NCBI RefSeq assembly: GCF_006874705.1
Contig: NZ_CP035382.1
Coordinates: forward strand, 1,736,001 to 1,800,000
Direction of reading: 5' to 3'
Origin: Leclercia adecarboxylata
GTDB taxonomy: Bacteria; Pseudomonadota; Gammaproteobacteria; Enterobacterales; Enterobacteriaceae
Length of the DNA stretch: 64,000 bases
Shown: in pieces, positions 42,621 through 51,167 of the stretch
Layout of the letters: each line of letters opens with the position of its first letter
How positions within the stretch are numbered: position 1 is the first letter of the stretch
Program-made: the position numbers and the translations under genes
Notes under the pieces: generated by a model
Database searches by the model: none
What the model saw: only the letters and a program-made list of their open reading frames with translations
What the model was told of the DNA's origin: nothing

Positions 42621-43559
42621 TTAGCGCACCGTTCTTAGGCCATACACCGTCGCATCATGCTCCCATATAATGGTTTCATTTCTCTCTTTCGCATCGCGGC
42701 AGGGTTGTTCAATGACTGAAATCTGCTCGGGTGATAACGCACAATAGGGTTTGGTATAGCGAAAAATATCCAGCTCCTCTACTGAACAAACCCGTCTGGC
42801 ATTTTCAAACAGCCCCACCTTTTTCATCACATTAAGTAAATTGATATCAAGGGCTTCGATGACAAGTTCGATCTTATTTATCTTGACCCTAATCGTATCG
42901 ATAGCTGTTCTTGCATCGTTAACATTAGACGCTTTGGCCCAGATAGGTTCATGATGGGAGATACGGTTTCTGTACTCTCTCAGTTCAAAGATGATATCAA
43001 TCAGCTCTTTTCTGACCCTTTGCGGATTCGCGTTGATTTTTGCGTAATTCTTAAAGACCTTACTTAAGGATTTAGGCCACAAGTACAGCGGGTTGTCTCG
43101 CGGCGCGGGGGCACTGTACTCATTATTTAATACATAATGCCAGGTACTAAAATCCGTTGCGGCAATAATCTGATCGTGAGTCCAGTCCGGCACAGAGCGG
43201 GCCTGTGCATGTACGCCCCGCCTGCGTCTCATCTCTTTTTTACGCCATTCACGAACGAGGCAATCTTTAGCCTTTTCAAGATTTTTATGGAAATGACATT
43301 GTTCTCTGCCTTTTGTGCTGTGAATTCTTTCCCACCACATTTCGCCAAATCTTGCCCTTGCTTCTCTGTCAACGGCGTTCCTTAACGAAATCTCAAGGTT
43401 TTGGAGTAACGGATAAATAGACGCTGCTGCATGCTGGGACCAGATGTATATTCCATAAAGCTCACACTCATCAGCGGGACGAAAAGTCGTGCGATAACTA
43501 TCAAGGCGTATTGACGAGATCAATGAAATAATCGGTTTATAATGAGTAGCTTGCGGCAT
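42621..43559 (-). CDS. Abi-type HEPN-domain protein
   Basis: Resembles the Abi_2 (AbiD/AbiF) family of abortive-infection proteins. From MPQATHYKPIISL it has 312 residues; an alternative ATG at 43598 adds 13, but GGGAG sits 9 bases before the shorter start. Family landmarks: SYRTTF, YIWSQHAAASIYPLLQNLEI, SLRNAVDREARARFG, and near residues 194-205 REYRNRISHHEPIW, which contains the HEPN RNase motif R-x4-H (RNRISH). A basic patch (KKEMRRRR) lies mid-protein. No partner antitoxin gene is adjacent. Phage-defence function is inferred from family only; RNase activity is not shown. Confidence 0.75.
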   Translation of the reverse strand: MPQATHYKPIISLISSIRLDSYRTTFRPADECELYGIYIWSQHAAASIYPLLQNLEISLRNAVDREARARFGEMWWERIHSTKGREQCHFHKNLEKAKDCLVREWRKKEMRRRRGVHAQARSVPDWTHDQIIAATDFSTWHYVLNNEYSAPAPRDNPLYLWPKSLSKVFKNYAKINANPQRVRKELIDIIFELREYRNRISHHEPIWAKASNVNDARTAIDTIRVKINKIELVIEALDINLLNVMKKVGLFENARRVCSVEELDIFRYTKPYCALSPEQISVIEQPCRDAKERNETIIWEHDATVYGLRTVR

Positions 43560-43720
43560 TTCTTCTTGCTCCCATAACAATGGGTCGAAGCATACCATAT
43601 ACTCGTAGAAGGGTTGACGAATAAACCATCAACCTTTAGTATCTGCTCCCAGCAGCCTGTACTGTCTACTTCCCCTTTTATAGGTTCTAGTTGCGTACAT
43701 CATAGGCAAAGCGATTTATG

Positions 43721-43746
43721 AAACCCACCTCTGGTGGGTTTCGTCG
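43721..43746. terminator. Terminator downstream of rafB
   Basis: AAACCCACC, loop TCT, GGTGGGTTT is a perfect 9-bp stem. It lies in the 220-bp gap between the Abi gene and rafB and can end leftward rafB transcription (A-rich on the left side). Bases 43599-43715 of this gap show no gene. Confidence 0.75.
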
Positions 43747-43779
43747 TTTTCGCGGGCCTCAACCTGGTTCAGCGTCTTT

Positions 43780-45045
43780 TTAGTTCACCTCCGCCGTATT
43801 ACCGCGCGCCGCGATCTCCTGCCTGCTGCTCAGCGTAAAGGCCGACAACACCGTTACCGCCAGCACAAAACAGCCCAGCATCAGGTAGGTATCCTGGAAG
43901 CCGATCCGGTCATACATATTCCCGGCAAAGGCGGAGAGGAAAATCGCCGCCAGCTGTTTGGCAAAGTTGAAACCAATCAGATAGATGGTAGCGGACAGTC
44001 GGGTATCGAACACGCCGGTGATGTACTTGAACGCGCCCACCAGCAGGAACGGCACCTCCAGCGCGTGCAGCATCTTCAGGGCCACCACTTCCACGGCGGT
44101 GGTCGCAAATGACGAACCAATAATGCGCGTCGCCATAATCACCCCGGCGATCAGCAGCGTATTTTTCGCGCCAATGCGATTAATGATCCACGGCGAGCAG
44201 AACATGATGATGGCGTTGCAGATCTCCCCGGCGGTGGTGGCAAAACCAAACGCCCGCGTCCCCTCCTCCGGCGTGGCGAAGAAGGTTTTAAAGAAGGTGG
44301 CGAACTGCTGATCGAAGACGTCATACACGCAGGCCACGCCAATCACGTACAAAATGAACATCCACATTTTGCGCTGGCGGAACAGGTTAATCACGGTTCT
44401 GGCGGTGATCTGCGGCTGGTTAGCACCGAGGGCGTTCATCACCTGCGCGGTCTGGTTAGGCTTAGGTTTTGCCACCACCAACAGCACCATCAGCACCAGC
44501 GCCGCCGCGGAACCCATCCAGAACACATACGAGGGGTCAATCCCGAACAGGATCCCGCCCGTCGAGGCACACAGCCCCCACCCGAGACAGCCAAACATCC
44601 GCGCCTTGCCGTATTCAAAGAAGCTGTTGCGACTCACGCGCTCAATGTAGGCCTCAATCGCGCCCGCTCCCGCCGAGAAGACGAAGCCGATATAGACCCC
44701 TCCGCTCAGGGCCCCGAGCCAGATGTTGGTCTTCAGCAGCGGAGCGAAGACGTAGAGGAAAAAGGGTGCGAAGAGAAACAGCAGGACCGCGATGATCCAC
44801 AGCAGGTGTTTTTTCAGCCCCAGCTTATCCGACACGACTCCCAGCACCGGCTGGAACGAGATGGCAAACAGCGAGATGCAGGAGAAGACGATCCCGGTAT
44901 CGGTTTTATTCAGGCCGATGATATCCGACAGCCAGATCGGCAGGAACGGAAAGCAGGTGGCCATGATGAAGAAGTAGAGAAAGAAGAACGACCCGAAGAT
45001 CCAGAAGTTCGGGTTGTCTTTGTGGGTACAGGCAGTCGTGTTCAT
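43780..45045 (-). CDS. rafB: Raffinose/alpha-galactoside permease (LacY family)
   Basis: Oligosaccharide:H+ symporter, 421 residues and 12 membrane helices. It is closer to plasmid RafB than to LacY, e.g. FSAGAGAIEAYIERVSR and ALEVPFLLVGAFKYITGVFD. Residues matching LacY sugar/proton sites are kept: E131 (LacY E126), R149 (R144), and the LHALEVPF His/Glu pair (H322/E325). The ATG giving MNTTACTHKDNPNFW follows GAGGAT; the 13-codon extension to 45084 is unsupported. 44 bp after rafA, co-transcribed. Substrate (raffinose versus melibiose or sucrose) is inferred. Confidence 0.88.
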   Translation of the reverse strand: MNTTACTHKDNPNFWIFGSFFFLYFFIMATCFPFLPIWLSDIIGLNKTDTGIVFSCISLFAISFQPVLGVVSDKLGLKKHLLWIIAVLLFLFAPFFLYVFAPLLKTNIWLGALSGGVYIGFVFSAGAGAIEAYIERVSRNSFFEYGKARMFGCLGWGLCASTGGILFGIDPSYVFWMGSAAALVLMVLLVVAKPKPNQTAQVMNALGANQPQITARTVINLFRQRKMWMFILYVIGVACVYDVFDQQFATFFKTFFATPEEGTRAFGFATTAGEICNAIIMFCSPWIINRIGAKNTLLIAGVIMATRIIGSSFATTAVEVVALKMLHALEVPFLLVGAFKYITGVFDTRLSATIYLIGFNFAKQLAAIFLSAFAGNMYDRIGFQDTYLMLGCFVLAVTVLSAFTLSSRQEIAARGNTAEVN

Positions 45046-45089
45046 TATTTTTATCCTCAACTCAGGGCCGGTTGCCCGGCCCATTGCCC

Positions 45090-47213
45090 TTATACGCGTT
45101 CAACGCCAATCAGGATGGCGGTTTCCGGATCCAGAACCGGCAGGGCAAGCCCCGCCTGCATCAACCATTCGCCGCTCACCGTTTGCGGGGATTCCATCCA
45201 CGCCGGCAGCTTGCGCATGGTGTGCCCCCCTTCGCCGGTCAGGCGGATGTTGGGGTGGTCGAGCAGCGTGATACGGTACTGGGCGTTAGCCGCCAGCCCC
45301 GGCATGCGCAGCGGCATCATCAGGGTGTAATCCGGCATCGCCAACTGGCTGACAATAAACAGCCCCTGGCCCTGATCCTGACTCACTATCCCCTGCGCCA
45401 GCGTGGTGCTGTCGGGCATATCCACCCGCCACTGGGTGCCGTGGTGGATCACCTCCCGCCACTGCTTATGCAGGGCCGCATAGTGCCGATAGCCTTCGCG
45501 CTCCTGCTCATCCACGGCGAGCGGATCCAGCTCCAGCCCCATATGGCCGAACAGCGCCGTCAGGCCCCGGAAGGCGATGCTGTGCTGGCGGAAAGTGGCA
45601 TGGCATTTATGATGACCGATATGCGCCCCCATCACCTCCGGCGGGAAGAAGTAGCTCATGCCACGCTGGATAGTATTACGTTCCAGCGCGTCGTTGTTAT
45701 CCGAAGCCCAGAAACGATGGCAGCGGGTCAGGACCTCATAGTCGATACGCCCGCCGCCGGAGGAGCAGGATTCAAACTCCACGTGCGGGAAGCGCTCGCC
45801 CAGGGTGTCCAGCAGACGGTAGAACTGGCGGGTCTGGGCGTCGGCAGCGGCCCTGCCGTTATGGCCCGGCTGCACCAGCTCGCGGTTCATGTCCCACTTC
45901 ACATAGTCCACCTGGTGCTCACCCAGCAGCCAGCTCATGCGCTCCAGCAGGTAGTTGAACGCGGCAGGAATGTTGAGGTTCAGCACCCACTGGTGGCGAC
46001 CGGTGGCCTGTGCATAGCCTGGCAGAGCCAGCACCCAGTCCGGGTGAGCGCGATACAGATCGGAGTCCGGGTTGATCATCTCTGGCTCGACCCAGATACC
46101 AAACTCCATCCCGAGGCTTTTGACATGGTCGATCACCGGCGTTAAGCCATTGGGGTATTTCTGCTCGTCGAGATACCAGTCTCCCAGCGCAGCATGGTCG
46201 TCGTTGCGTCCTTTAAACCAGCCATCGTCAATGATAAAGCGCTCCACCCCCAGCGAGGCCGCTTCGTCTGCCATCCGCATGATGTACTCAGGATCGTGGT
46301 TAAAGTAGATCCCCTCCCAGGTGTTGAGATGCACCGGACGCGGTTTGTTCTCCGGGAAACGAATAATGTTGTCGCGCAGATAGCGGTGGAACTGCTGGCT
46401 CATGCCGTTCAGCCCCTGAGCGGAGCAGCTGGCGTAGAGCCGCGGCGTCCACAGGGTTTCACCCTCCTCAATCGCCTTTTCACCCGGCAGGTACAGCGCT
46501 TCAGCCTGCAGATAACGACGGCCATCGGTTTTGGCCTCCGCGCGCAGGCGATGGTTGCCGCTCCAGCCCAGATGCACGCCCCAGACGTCGCCGTGCATTT
46601 CGCTGAAGCCCGGCGTGCCGCTAATCAGGGCCGGGAAATGCTCGTGGGAGCTGCGCCCGCGGCGGTTTTCAATCACGAAGCTGTCATGCTCCAGCAGCAG
46701 GCGATGCGGCTGAAATTCGCGGATCCAGCGGCCATGAAACGCCATCACCTCGCGGGCACGTTCCGCCAGCGGCAGGGTGACGGCCAGGCGCTCAACCTGC
46801 CACGGCTGGCTTTTGAGATTGGTCAGGCCATGACGAACCGCCAGCACGCCGCTGTCATCGAGGGCGATCTCGCTGGTCAGACGCAGGCCGGCGGTGTCAT
46901 CTTCGGCGGTAAGGGTCAGGGTTTGTCCCTGCTGCGCGACCGCAACGGTACGGAACAGCGGCGAACCATCCAGCCCCTGACGGTGGCCTTCAATGCCCGG
47001 CGCGCCGAACAGGCCGTGGGCAAGTTCCGCCATCAGCGTCACCGGCGAGTCAACGTCCAGTCTGCCGTTGGCGATCGGGCGGGAAAGCGTGGCCGCATCC
47101 TGCGGTGAAAAATGGCGAAGGTGCGGCCCCCAGTAAAGAATTTCGGCGAACGGATGGGTTTTGATCACCACATCGACCGTTTCGCTCGCGAGTCGTAAAA
47201 CTGCCTCTTGCAT
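45090..47213 (-). CDS. rafA: Alpha-galactosidase, GH36
   Basis: Hydrolyses terminal alpha-1,6-galactose of raffinose, melibiose and stachyose. It has 707 residues (plasmid RafA about 708). N-terminal beta-sandwich, then a TIM barrel with RFIIDDGWFKGRNDD, the nucleophile D441 in YVKWDMNREL, ESCSSGGGRIDYE, and the acid/base motif WASDNND (about 502-508). The ATG at 47213 has AGGAG 7 bases upstream; the open frame reaches 47276 through the operator and is rejected. First gene of rafAB under the twin operators. Confidence 0.92.
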   Translation of the reverse strand: MQEAVLRLASETVDVVIKTHPFAEILYWGPHLRHFSPQDAATLSRPIANGRLDVDSPVTLMAELAHGLFGAPGIEGHRQGLDGSPLFRTVAVAQQGQTLTLTAEDDTAGLRLTSEIALDDSGVLAVRHGLTNLKSQPWQVERLAVTLPLAERAREVMAFHGRWIREFQPHRLLLEHDSFVIENRRGRSSHEHFPALISGTPGFSEMHGDVWGVHLGWSGNHRLRAEAKTDGRRYLQAEALYLPGEKAIEEGETLWTPRLYASCSAQGLNGMSQQFHRYLRDNIIRFPENKPRPVHLNTWEGIYFNHDPEYIMRMADEAASLGVERFIIDDGWFKGRNDDHAALGDWYLDEQKYPNGLTPVIDHVKSLGMEFGIWVEPEMINPDSDLYRAHPDWVLALPGYAQATGRHQWVLNLNIPAAFNYLLERMSWLLGEHQVDYVKWDMNRELVQPGHNGRAAADAQTRQFYRLLDTLGERFPHVEFESCSSGGGRIDYEVLTRCHRFWASDNNDALERNTIQRGMSYFFPPEVMGAHIGHHKCHATFRQHSIAFRGLTALFGHMGLELDPLAVDEQEREGYRHYAALHKQWREVIHHGTQWRVDMPDSTTLAQGIVSQDQGQGLFIVSQLAMPDYTLMMPLRMPGLAANAQYRITLLDHPNIRLTGEGGHTMRKLPAWMESPQTVSGEWLMQAGLALPVLDPETAILIGVERV

Positions 47214-47249
47214 CGGACATCTCCTGTCATCGGGATATCCTGAGTGTTG

Positions 47250-47289
47250 ATCCGAAACGTTTCGGATACAAACCAAAACGTTTCGGATT
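47250..47289 (-). promoter_or_regulatory. Twin RafR operators upstream of rafA
   Basis: ATCCGAAACGTTTCGGAT (47250-47267) is a perfect 18-bp palindrome; a second, ACCAAAACGTTTCGGAT (47272-47288), differs at two left-arm bases. Their centres are 21 bp apart, two helical turns. This is the arrangement described for O1 and O2 of the plasmid raf operon, flanking the -35 box. It lies between rafR and rafA, both leftward, so it controls rafAB. Confidence 0.9.
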
Positions 47290-47317
47290 TGTGATCGGGT
47301 TTAGAATTTAGGGAAAT

Positions 47318-48313
47318 TTATGCCGTCTGGCCTGGAGAGAATTCCGGTTGCCACAGCACCTGCAGCTGGCTGATGTCATCGCCGTTAATCAGCTGCAACA
47401 CCATGTCGGCAATCTGCTTGCCCACCCCCTGACGGGTGGACTGGATCACCGCCGCCACGTCGATATCGACAATGCTGTCCTGCGGCAGACCATCGTAGAC
47501 CACCAGCGCAACGGCGTTCTCGCCCGTTAAGCGCCCCATCTGCGCCAACGCCATCGCGGCCCCGTCGCCATGGGTGTTGCAGTCGGTGACGATCGCCGTG
47601 GGAGCGACATCCAGCGCCAGCAGCGCCTGGGTGGTGGTGTAGCCCGCGCGGCGGGAAGGCGGCATGGTGCGCAGCCATTCGCTGGAGAGCCCTGCCTCGT
47701 TCAGAGCATCAAGGTAGCCCTGACGGCGCTGGGTAATAAACGCCTGATTGTTGCTCTCACCCAACAGCGCGATGCGCTGATGCCCCCGCTCAATTAACCG
47801 CCGGGTCGCGGTGTACGTGCCCGCATAATTATCGAAATCGAACCAGGCATAGGGTTCAGGCAGATGGCTGCGGCCGAGTGCCAGGAAGGGGAACCCGGCG
47901 GCCTGAAGTTGCTCAAGTCGCGGATCGTTGTCCAGAGTATGGGCCACGATCAGCGCATCCACGCGACGGCTCTGCACCATGCGCATGTAACTGTGTTTGT
48001 CGGCCAGATCGTCATCGGCAATCAATAATAAATCGATCTCATGTTGCGCCAGTTCGTGGCTAATTTCGCCGACCATGTCCATAAAGACGCTGTTATTGAG
48101 CGGCACGGGATGCACCGGAAAGACCAGCCCCACGGCGTCGATCTTGCCCATCTTCAGACGACGGGCGAAGGTGTTCGGGCGATAGCCGCGACGCTGCGCT
48201 TCGGCTTCCACGCGGGCGCGCGTCTCGCTGGAAACGTCAAAATAGCCGTTGAGGGCGCGGCTCACCGTCGTTACCGACAGTCCCAGTTCTTTAGCAATGG
48301 CTTTAAGCGACAT
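47318..48313 (-). CDS. rafR: LacI-family repressor of the raf operon
   Basis: 331 residues. N-terminal helix-turn-helix SLKAIAKELGLSVTTVSRAL (residues 2-21) followed by a hinge with RRLKMGKIDAVGLVFPV and a periplasmic-binding-like effector domain. It lies immediately upstream of, and in the same direction as, rafA, with the twin operators in between, so it is the local repressor, probably induced by melibiose formed by RafA. The initiating ATG is used. Confidence 0.88.
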   Translation of the reverse strand: MSLKAIAKELGLSVTTVSRALNGYFDVSSETRARVEAEAQRRGYRPNTFARRLKMGKIDAVGLVFPVHPVPLNNSVFMDMVGEISHELAQHEIDLLLIADDDLADKHSYMRMVQSRRVDALIVAHTLDNDPRLEQLQAAGFPFLALGRSHLPEPYAWFDFDNYAGTYTATRRLIERGHQRIALLGESNNQAFITQRRQGYLDALNEAGLSSEWLRTMPPSRRAGYTTTQALLALDVAPTAIVTDCNTHGDGAAMALAQMGRLTGENAVALVVYDGLPQDSIVDIDVAAVIQSTRQGVGKQIADMVLQLINGDDISQLQVLWQPEFSPGQTA

Positions 48314-48334
48314 GATTATCCGTGTCTTAGTGTG

Positions 48335-48883
48335 TCAGTTTTGTTCCGCCACCATGAGCGCGTAAGTGTCTGGCTCAAGGGCTTTGAAGATGTGCGGCTG
48401 GTCGGCAGGATAGCAAATATAGTCCCCAATCCCGAGCTCTTCCGGTGCCCCGGTGAGGCCAACCAGCGCCCGGCCCTTCATGACAATAATATGCTCAACC
48501 GACCCCGGCGGGTGCGGATGGGAGATACGGTCGGCTCCGGGCTGCGCCGTCAGGATATAGATATCGCGTCGCGCGCCCGGCGGACAGGTCGCCAGCAAAA
48601 TGGCCTCAAAGTTAGCCTGTTCAGCAATGACTTTTGTTCCTTCCCCGAGGCGGATCACCTGGGTGGTGGGCTGCTGCGGTTCGAGCAAACGGGCAAAGGG
48701 AATATCCAGCGCCACGCAGAGCGACCACAGGGTTTCGAGGCTGGGGTTGCCGTTCCCGGACTCCAGCTGAGAGAGTGTTGATTTGGCGATCCCGGCCCGG
48801 CGAGCGATTTCCGCCAGTGAAAGTCCGGTCCGCATGCGCTCCCGCACCAGACTTTTGGCGATTACGCTGATTGGCTGCGTCAT
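48335..48883 (-). CDS. XRE-cupin regulator, probable controller of azlCD
   Basis: 182 residues. Helix-turn-helix of the XRE/Cro type (TGLSLAEIARRAGIAKSTLS and LESGNGNPSLETLW, about residues 19-52) plus a C-terminal cupin (about 110-180) with HPHPPGSVEHIIVMKG and YICYPADQPHIFKA. Divergent from azlC, with inverted repeats in the 102-bp spacer. Its natural ligand is unknown; amino acids are plausible given the neighbour. Confidence 0.85.
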   Translation of the reverse strand: MTQPISVIAKSLVRERMRTGLSLAEIARRAGIAKSTLSQLESGNGNPSLETLWSLCVALDIPFARLLEPQQPTTQVIRLGEGTKVIAEQANFEAILLATCPPGARRDIYILTAQPGADRISHPHPPGSVEHIIVMKGRALVGLTGAPEELGIGDYICYPADQPHIFKALEPDTYALMVAEQN

Positions 48884-48908
48884 AAAACGGTCTCTTGTTC
48901 TATAAATC

Positions 48909-48968
48909 GAACGAATCGTTCATCTTGATAAACGAATGTGATGCGTTCATTATAATGGATACTCGTTC
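48909..48968. promoter_or_regulatory. Candidate operator region between the XRE-cupin gene and azlC
   Basis: GAACGAATCGTTC (48909-48921) is a 13-bp palindrome. The core CGTTC recurs at 48944-48948 and 48964-48968, and AACGAA at 48931-48936. A TATAAT (48951-48956) for azlC is enclosed by the last two CGTTC copies. This is a natural binding region for the XRE-cupin regulator. Confidence 0.6.
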
Positions 48969-48985
48969 GTTATGGCTAAAACTGT

Positions 48986-49645
48986 ATGAAACACGCGTTC
49001 TCTTGTCTCAAAGGCGACACCATCAAGGCGATTATTCTCGTGTGTCTGGCGGTGGGTGTTGTGGGGATGTCCTACGGCTCGCTGGCGATGGCGTATGGCT
49101 TCCCGCTGTGGGTGCCCTTTGTGCTCTCCCTTTCAGTGCTGGCGGGCGCTTCGGAATTTATGTTTATCGGCATCGTCGCCAGCGGGGGCAATCCCCTTGC
49201 CGCCGCGGCGGCCGGACTGCTGGTCAATGCCCGCCATGTCCCTTTTGGCGTAACGGTGCGTGAGCTGGTGGGCAAACGCGGCGCCAGCTTCCTGGGCTGC
49301 CACATTATGAATGACGAAAGCGTGGTGTTTGGCCTGTCGCAAAAAACGCCGGAGCAGCGCAAAGCCGCCTACTGGCTCTGCGGCCTTGGGGTGGCCATTA
49401 TCTGGCCGCTGGGCACCCTGCTGGGGGCGATGGTCGGCAAATTGCTGCCCGACCCGGAAACCATCGGGCTGGATGCGGTATTCCCGGCCATTTTACTGGC
49501 GTTAGTCGTGCCCGCCTTTAAGAACCGCACCACGCTTATCCGCGCCTGTAGCGGTGCCGCCCTGTCGCTGGCCGCGGTGCCCTTTGCGCCGGTGGGGCTG
49601 CCGGTATTGCTCTCTCTGCTGGGCCTCGCGGCGAGGAAGAAATAA
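48986..49645 (+). CDS. azlC: AzlC-family branched-chain amino acid exporter, large subunit
   Basis: 219 residues, about six or seven hydrophobic helices; typical segments are LAGASEFMFIGIVASGGNP and LVNARHVPFGVTVREL. It works with the small AzlD protein; the E. coli pair YgaZ/YgaH exports valine. The stop overlaps the azlD start by 1 bp (TAATG). Diverges from the XRE-cupin gene. Confidence 0.9.
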   Translation: MKHAFSCLKGDTIKAIILVCLAVGVVGMSYGSLAMAYGFPLWVPFVLSLSVLAGASEFMFIGIVASGGNPLAAAAAGLLVNARHVPFGVTVRELVGKRGASFLGCHIMNDESVVFGLSQKTPEQRKAAYWLCGLGVAIIWPLGTLLGAMVGKLLPDPETIGLDAVFPAILLALVVPAFKNRTTLIRACSGAALSLAAVPFAPVGLPVLLSLLGLAARKK

Positions 49646-49968
49646 TGGAAAACATGACCGTCTTTATTCTCGGCATCGCCCTGCTGTCGGCCGGCACCTA
49701 CCTGATGCGTCTCGGCGGGGCGAAGCTGGGCAGCCGGTTAGCGCTGTCTGAACGCTCCCAGGCGCTGCTGTCGGATGCGGCAACGGTGCTGCTGTTTTCA
49801 GTGGCGCTGGCGACCACCTTCTATGAAGGGGAGCATTTTGCCGGGATGGCGCGGGTGTTGGGCGTGGCCTTTGCGGTATTCCTTGCCTGGCGCAAGGTGC
49901 CGTTGATTTTCGTGATTGTCGCGGCGGCAGTGGTGACGGCGTTATTACGCCTGGCGGGCATAAACTAA
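49645..49968 (+). CDS. azlD: AzlD-family branched-chain amino acid exporter, small subunit
   Basis: 107 residues with about three or four hydrophobic helices; GTYLMRLGGAKLG near the N-terminus is typical of AzlD/YgaH. Needed together with AzlC. It is translationally coupled to azlC and followed directly by a terminator. Confidence 0.9.
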   Translation: MENMTVFILGIALLSAGTYLMRLGGAKLGSRLALSERSQALLSDAATVLLFSVALATTFYEGEHFAGMARVLGVAFAVFLAWRKVPLIFVIVAAAVVTALLRLAGIN

Positions 49969-49971
49969 AAA

Positions 49972-49993
49972 AGCGCCCCTGGGGCGCTCTTTC
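49972..49993. terminator. Terminator shared by azlD and the BhsA-like gene
   Basis: AGCGCCCC directly followed by GGGGCGCT (with one T in the turn), A-run on the left and CTTTC on the right, between convergent genes. Confidence 0.85.
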
Positions 49994-50009
49994 GACAGAT
50001 ACTTCGCTT

Positions 50010-50222
50010 TTATTTGTTCAGCTCAGCGGTCATGTGCACACGGTTACCGGAGAACGCCTGAGTAATGGTGTAAGAGGACGCTCCAGCCTGCTCGGCCTGA
50101 GCCGCGATTTTAGCTTCAGTGCCATCGATGGTTGAACCGGTTGCAGTCACGGTCTGCGCAGCGAAAGAACCGAAAGAAGTAGCCAGAGCGATTACTGCGA
50201 CAAAAGTTTTGATGCTTTTCAT
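50010..50222 (-). CDS. BhsA/McbA/YdgH-type small periplasmic protein (DUF1471)
   Basis: 70 residues: signal peptide (1-21, ending GSFA-A) and a short mature domain with ASSYTITQAFSGNRVHMTAEL, the typical DUF1471 ending. Relatives BhsA, McbA and YhcN in E. coli respond to stress and affect biofilm or permeability. A CGCAAGGGTCA segment with AGGGT precedes the start. The exact paralogue cannot be named from sequence alone. Confidence 0.85.
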   Translation of the reverse strand: MKSIKTFVAVIALATSFGSFAAQTVTATGSTIDGTEAKIAAQAEQAGASSYTITQAFSGNRVHMTAELNK

Positions 50223-50336
50223 GATAGTGACCCTTGCGATAAGTTGTTGGTGTAAGGCGTTGTGCCTTGATGTGATAAATAATAAGCCTCATCACCGACA
50301 ACTGATAGCGGAAGGATTTGCTATAACAATTCAAAT

Positions 50337-51167
50337 TTATTGAACAATATTCAAACGCTGCGGATGAGTATAAACCGTGGCCCTTCCCGGATTGCAGAAC
50401 CCCACCAGCGTCAGGTTGCAGCGCTCGGCCACCTCAACCGCCAGCGTGGTGGCCGCGGAGACCGCAAACAGGATCTCAACCCCGCACATCGCCGCCTTTT
50501 GCACCATCTCGTAGCTGGCCCGGCTGGAGACCAGCGCGGCACCCTGCTGCCAGGCGGCACTCTCTCCCGCCCGCCGGCCCAGCAGTTTATCCAGCGCCAC
50601 ATGGCGTCCGACATCTTCATGCCCACCGGCAATTTCGCCCGACGGCAGTACCCAGGCGGCGGCGTGCGTGCAGCCGCTCAGATTACCTACCGGCTGTACC
50701 GAATGAAGGTTGTTCAAGGCGATATCGAGGTTCGCCAGCGTAAAGGTCTGGCTAAAGGGCAGCGGGGCGATAGGTTTGCCGATGTCGTTCAGCTGCTCCA
50801 CGCCACAGACGCCGCAGCCGGTACGCCCGGCCAGGGCGCGACGGCGCTCCTTCAGGGCCATAAAACGCCGGCTGGAGAGTTCAATCTGCACCTCCATTCC
50901 GTTGCAGGCCTGAACCACATCCATCCCGTAGATCTCCTGCGGGTGGTCGATTATCCCCTCAGAGAGCGAAAACCCGATGGCAAAGAGCGTCAGATCTTTT
51001 GGCGAAGCCATCATCACCACGTGCGAGATACCATTGTAGACCAGCGCCACGGGCACCTCTTGCGCAATCCAGTCCGGGATGGGTTGGTTGAGCTGAGGGG
51101 GTCTGCGCACCTCGCACGCCACTACGCCGACGGGCTGGGAGGAGGTATCTCGGTTTTGTTTTGACAC
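50337..51167 (-). CDS. fdhD: Formate dehydrogenase sulfurtransferase FdhD
   Basis: Transfers sulfur from IscS to the molybdenum cofactor of formate dehydrogenases, required for their activity. It has 276 residues (E. coli 277). The persulfide CGVCG motif holds C118 and C121; [30 protein letters not shown] is recognisable over about residues 166-195 (given here as location). GTG start. Divergent from fdoG, as in E. coli. Confidence 0.96.
   Translation of the reverse strand: MSKQNRDTSSQPVGVVACEVRRPPQLNQPIPDWIAQEVPVALVYNGISHVVMMASPKDLTLFAIGFSLSEGIIDHPQEIYGMDVVQACNGMEVQIELSSRRFMALKERRRALAGRTGCGVCGVEQLNDIGKPIAPLPFSQTFTLANLDIALNNLHSVQPVGNLSGCTHAAAWVLPSGEIAGGHEDVGRHVALDKLLGRRAGESAAWQQGAALVSSRASYEMVQKAAMCGVEILFAVSAATTLAVEVAERCNLTLVGFCNPGRATVYTHPQRLNIVQ

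Noticed and set aside
42584..50336. A prophage or integrative element carrying the Abi and raf genes
   Set aside because: No integrase, transposase, direct-repeat ends or tRNA junction could be seen; only a content difference from E. coli K-12 supports transfer.
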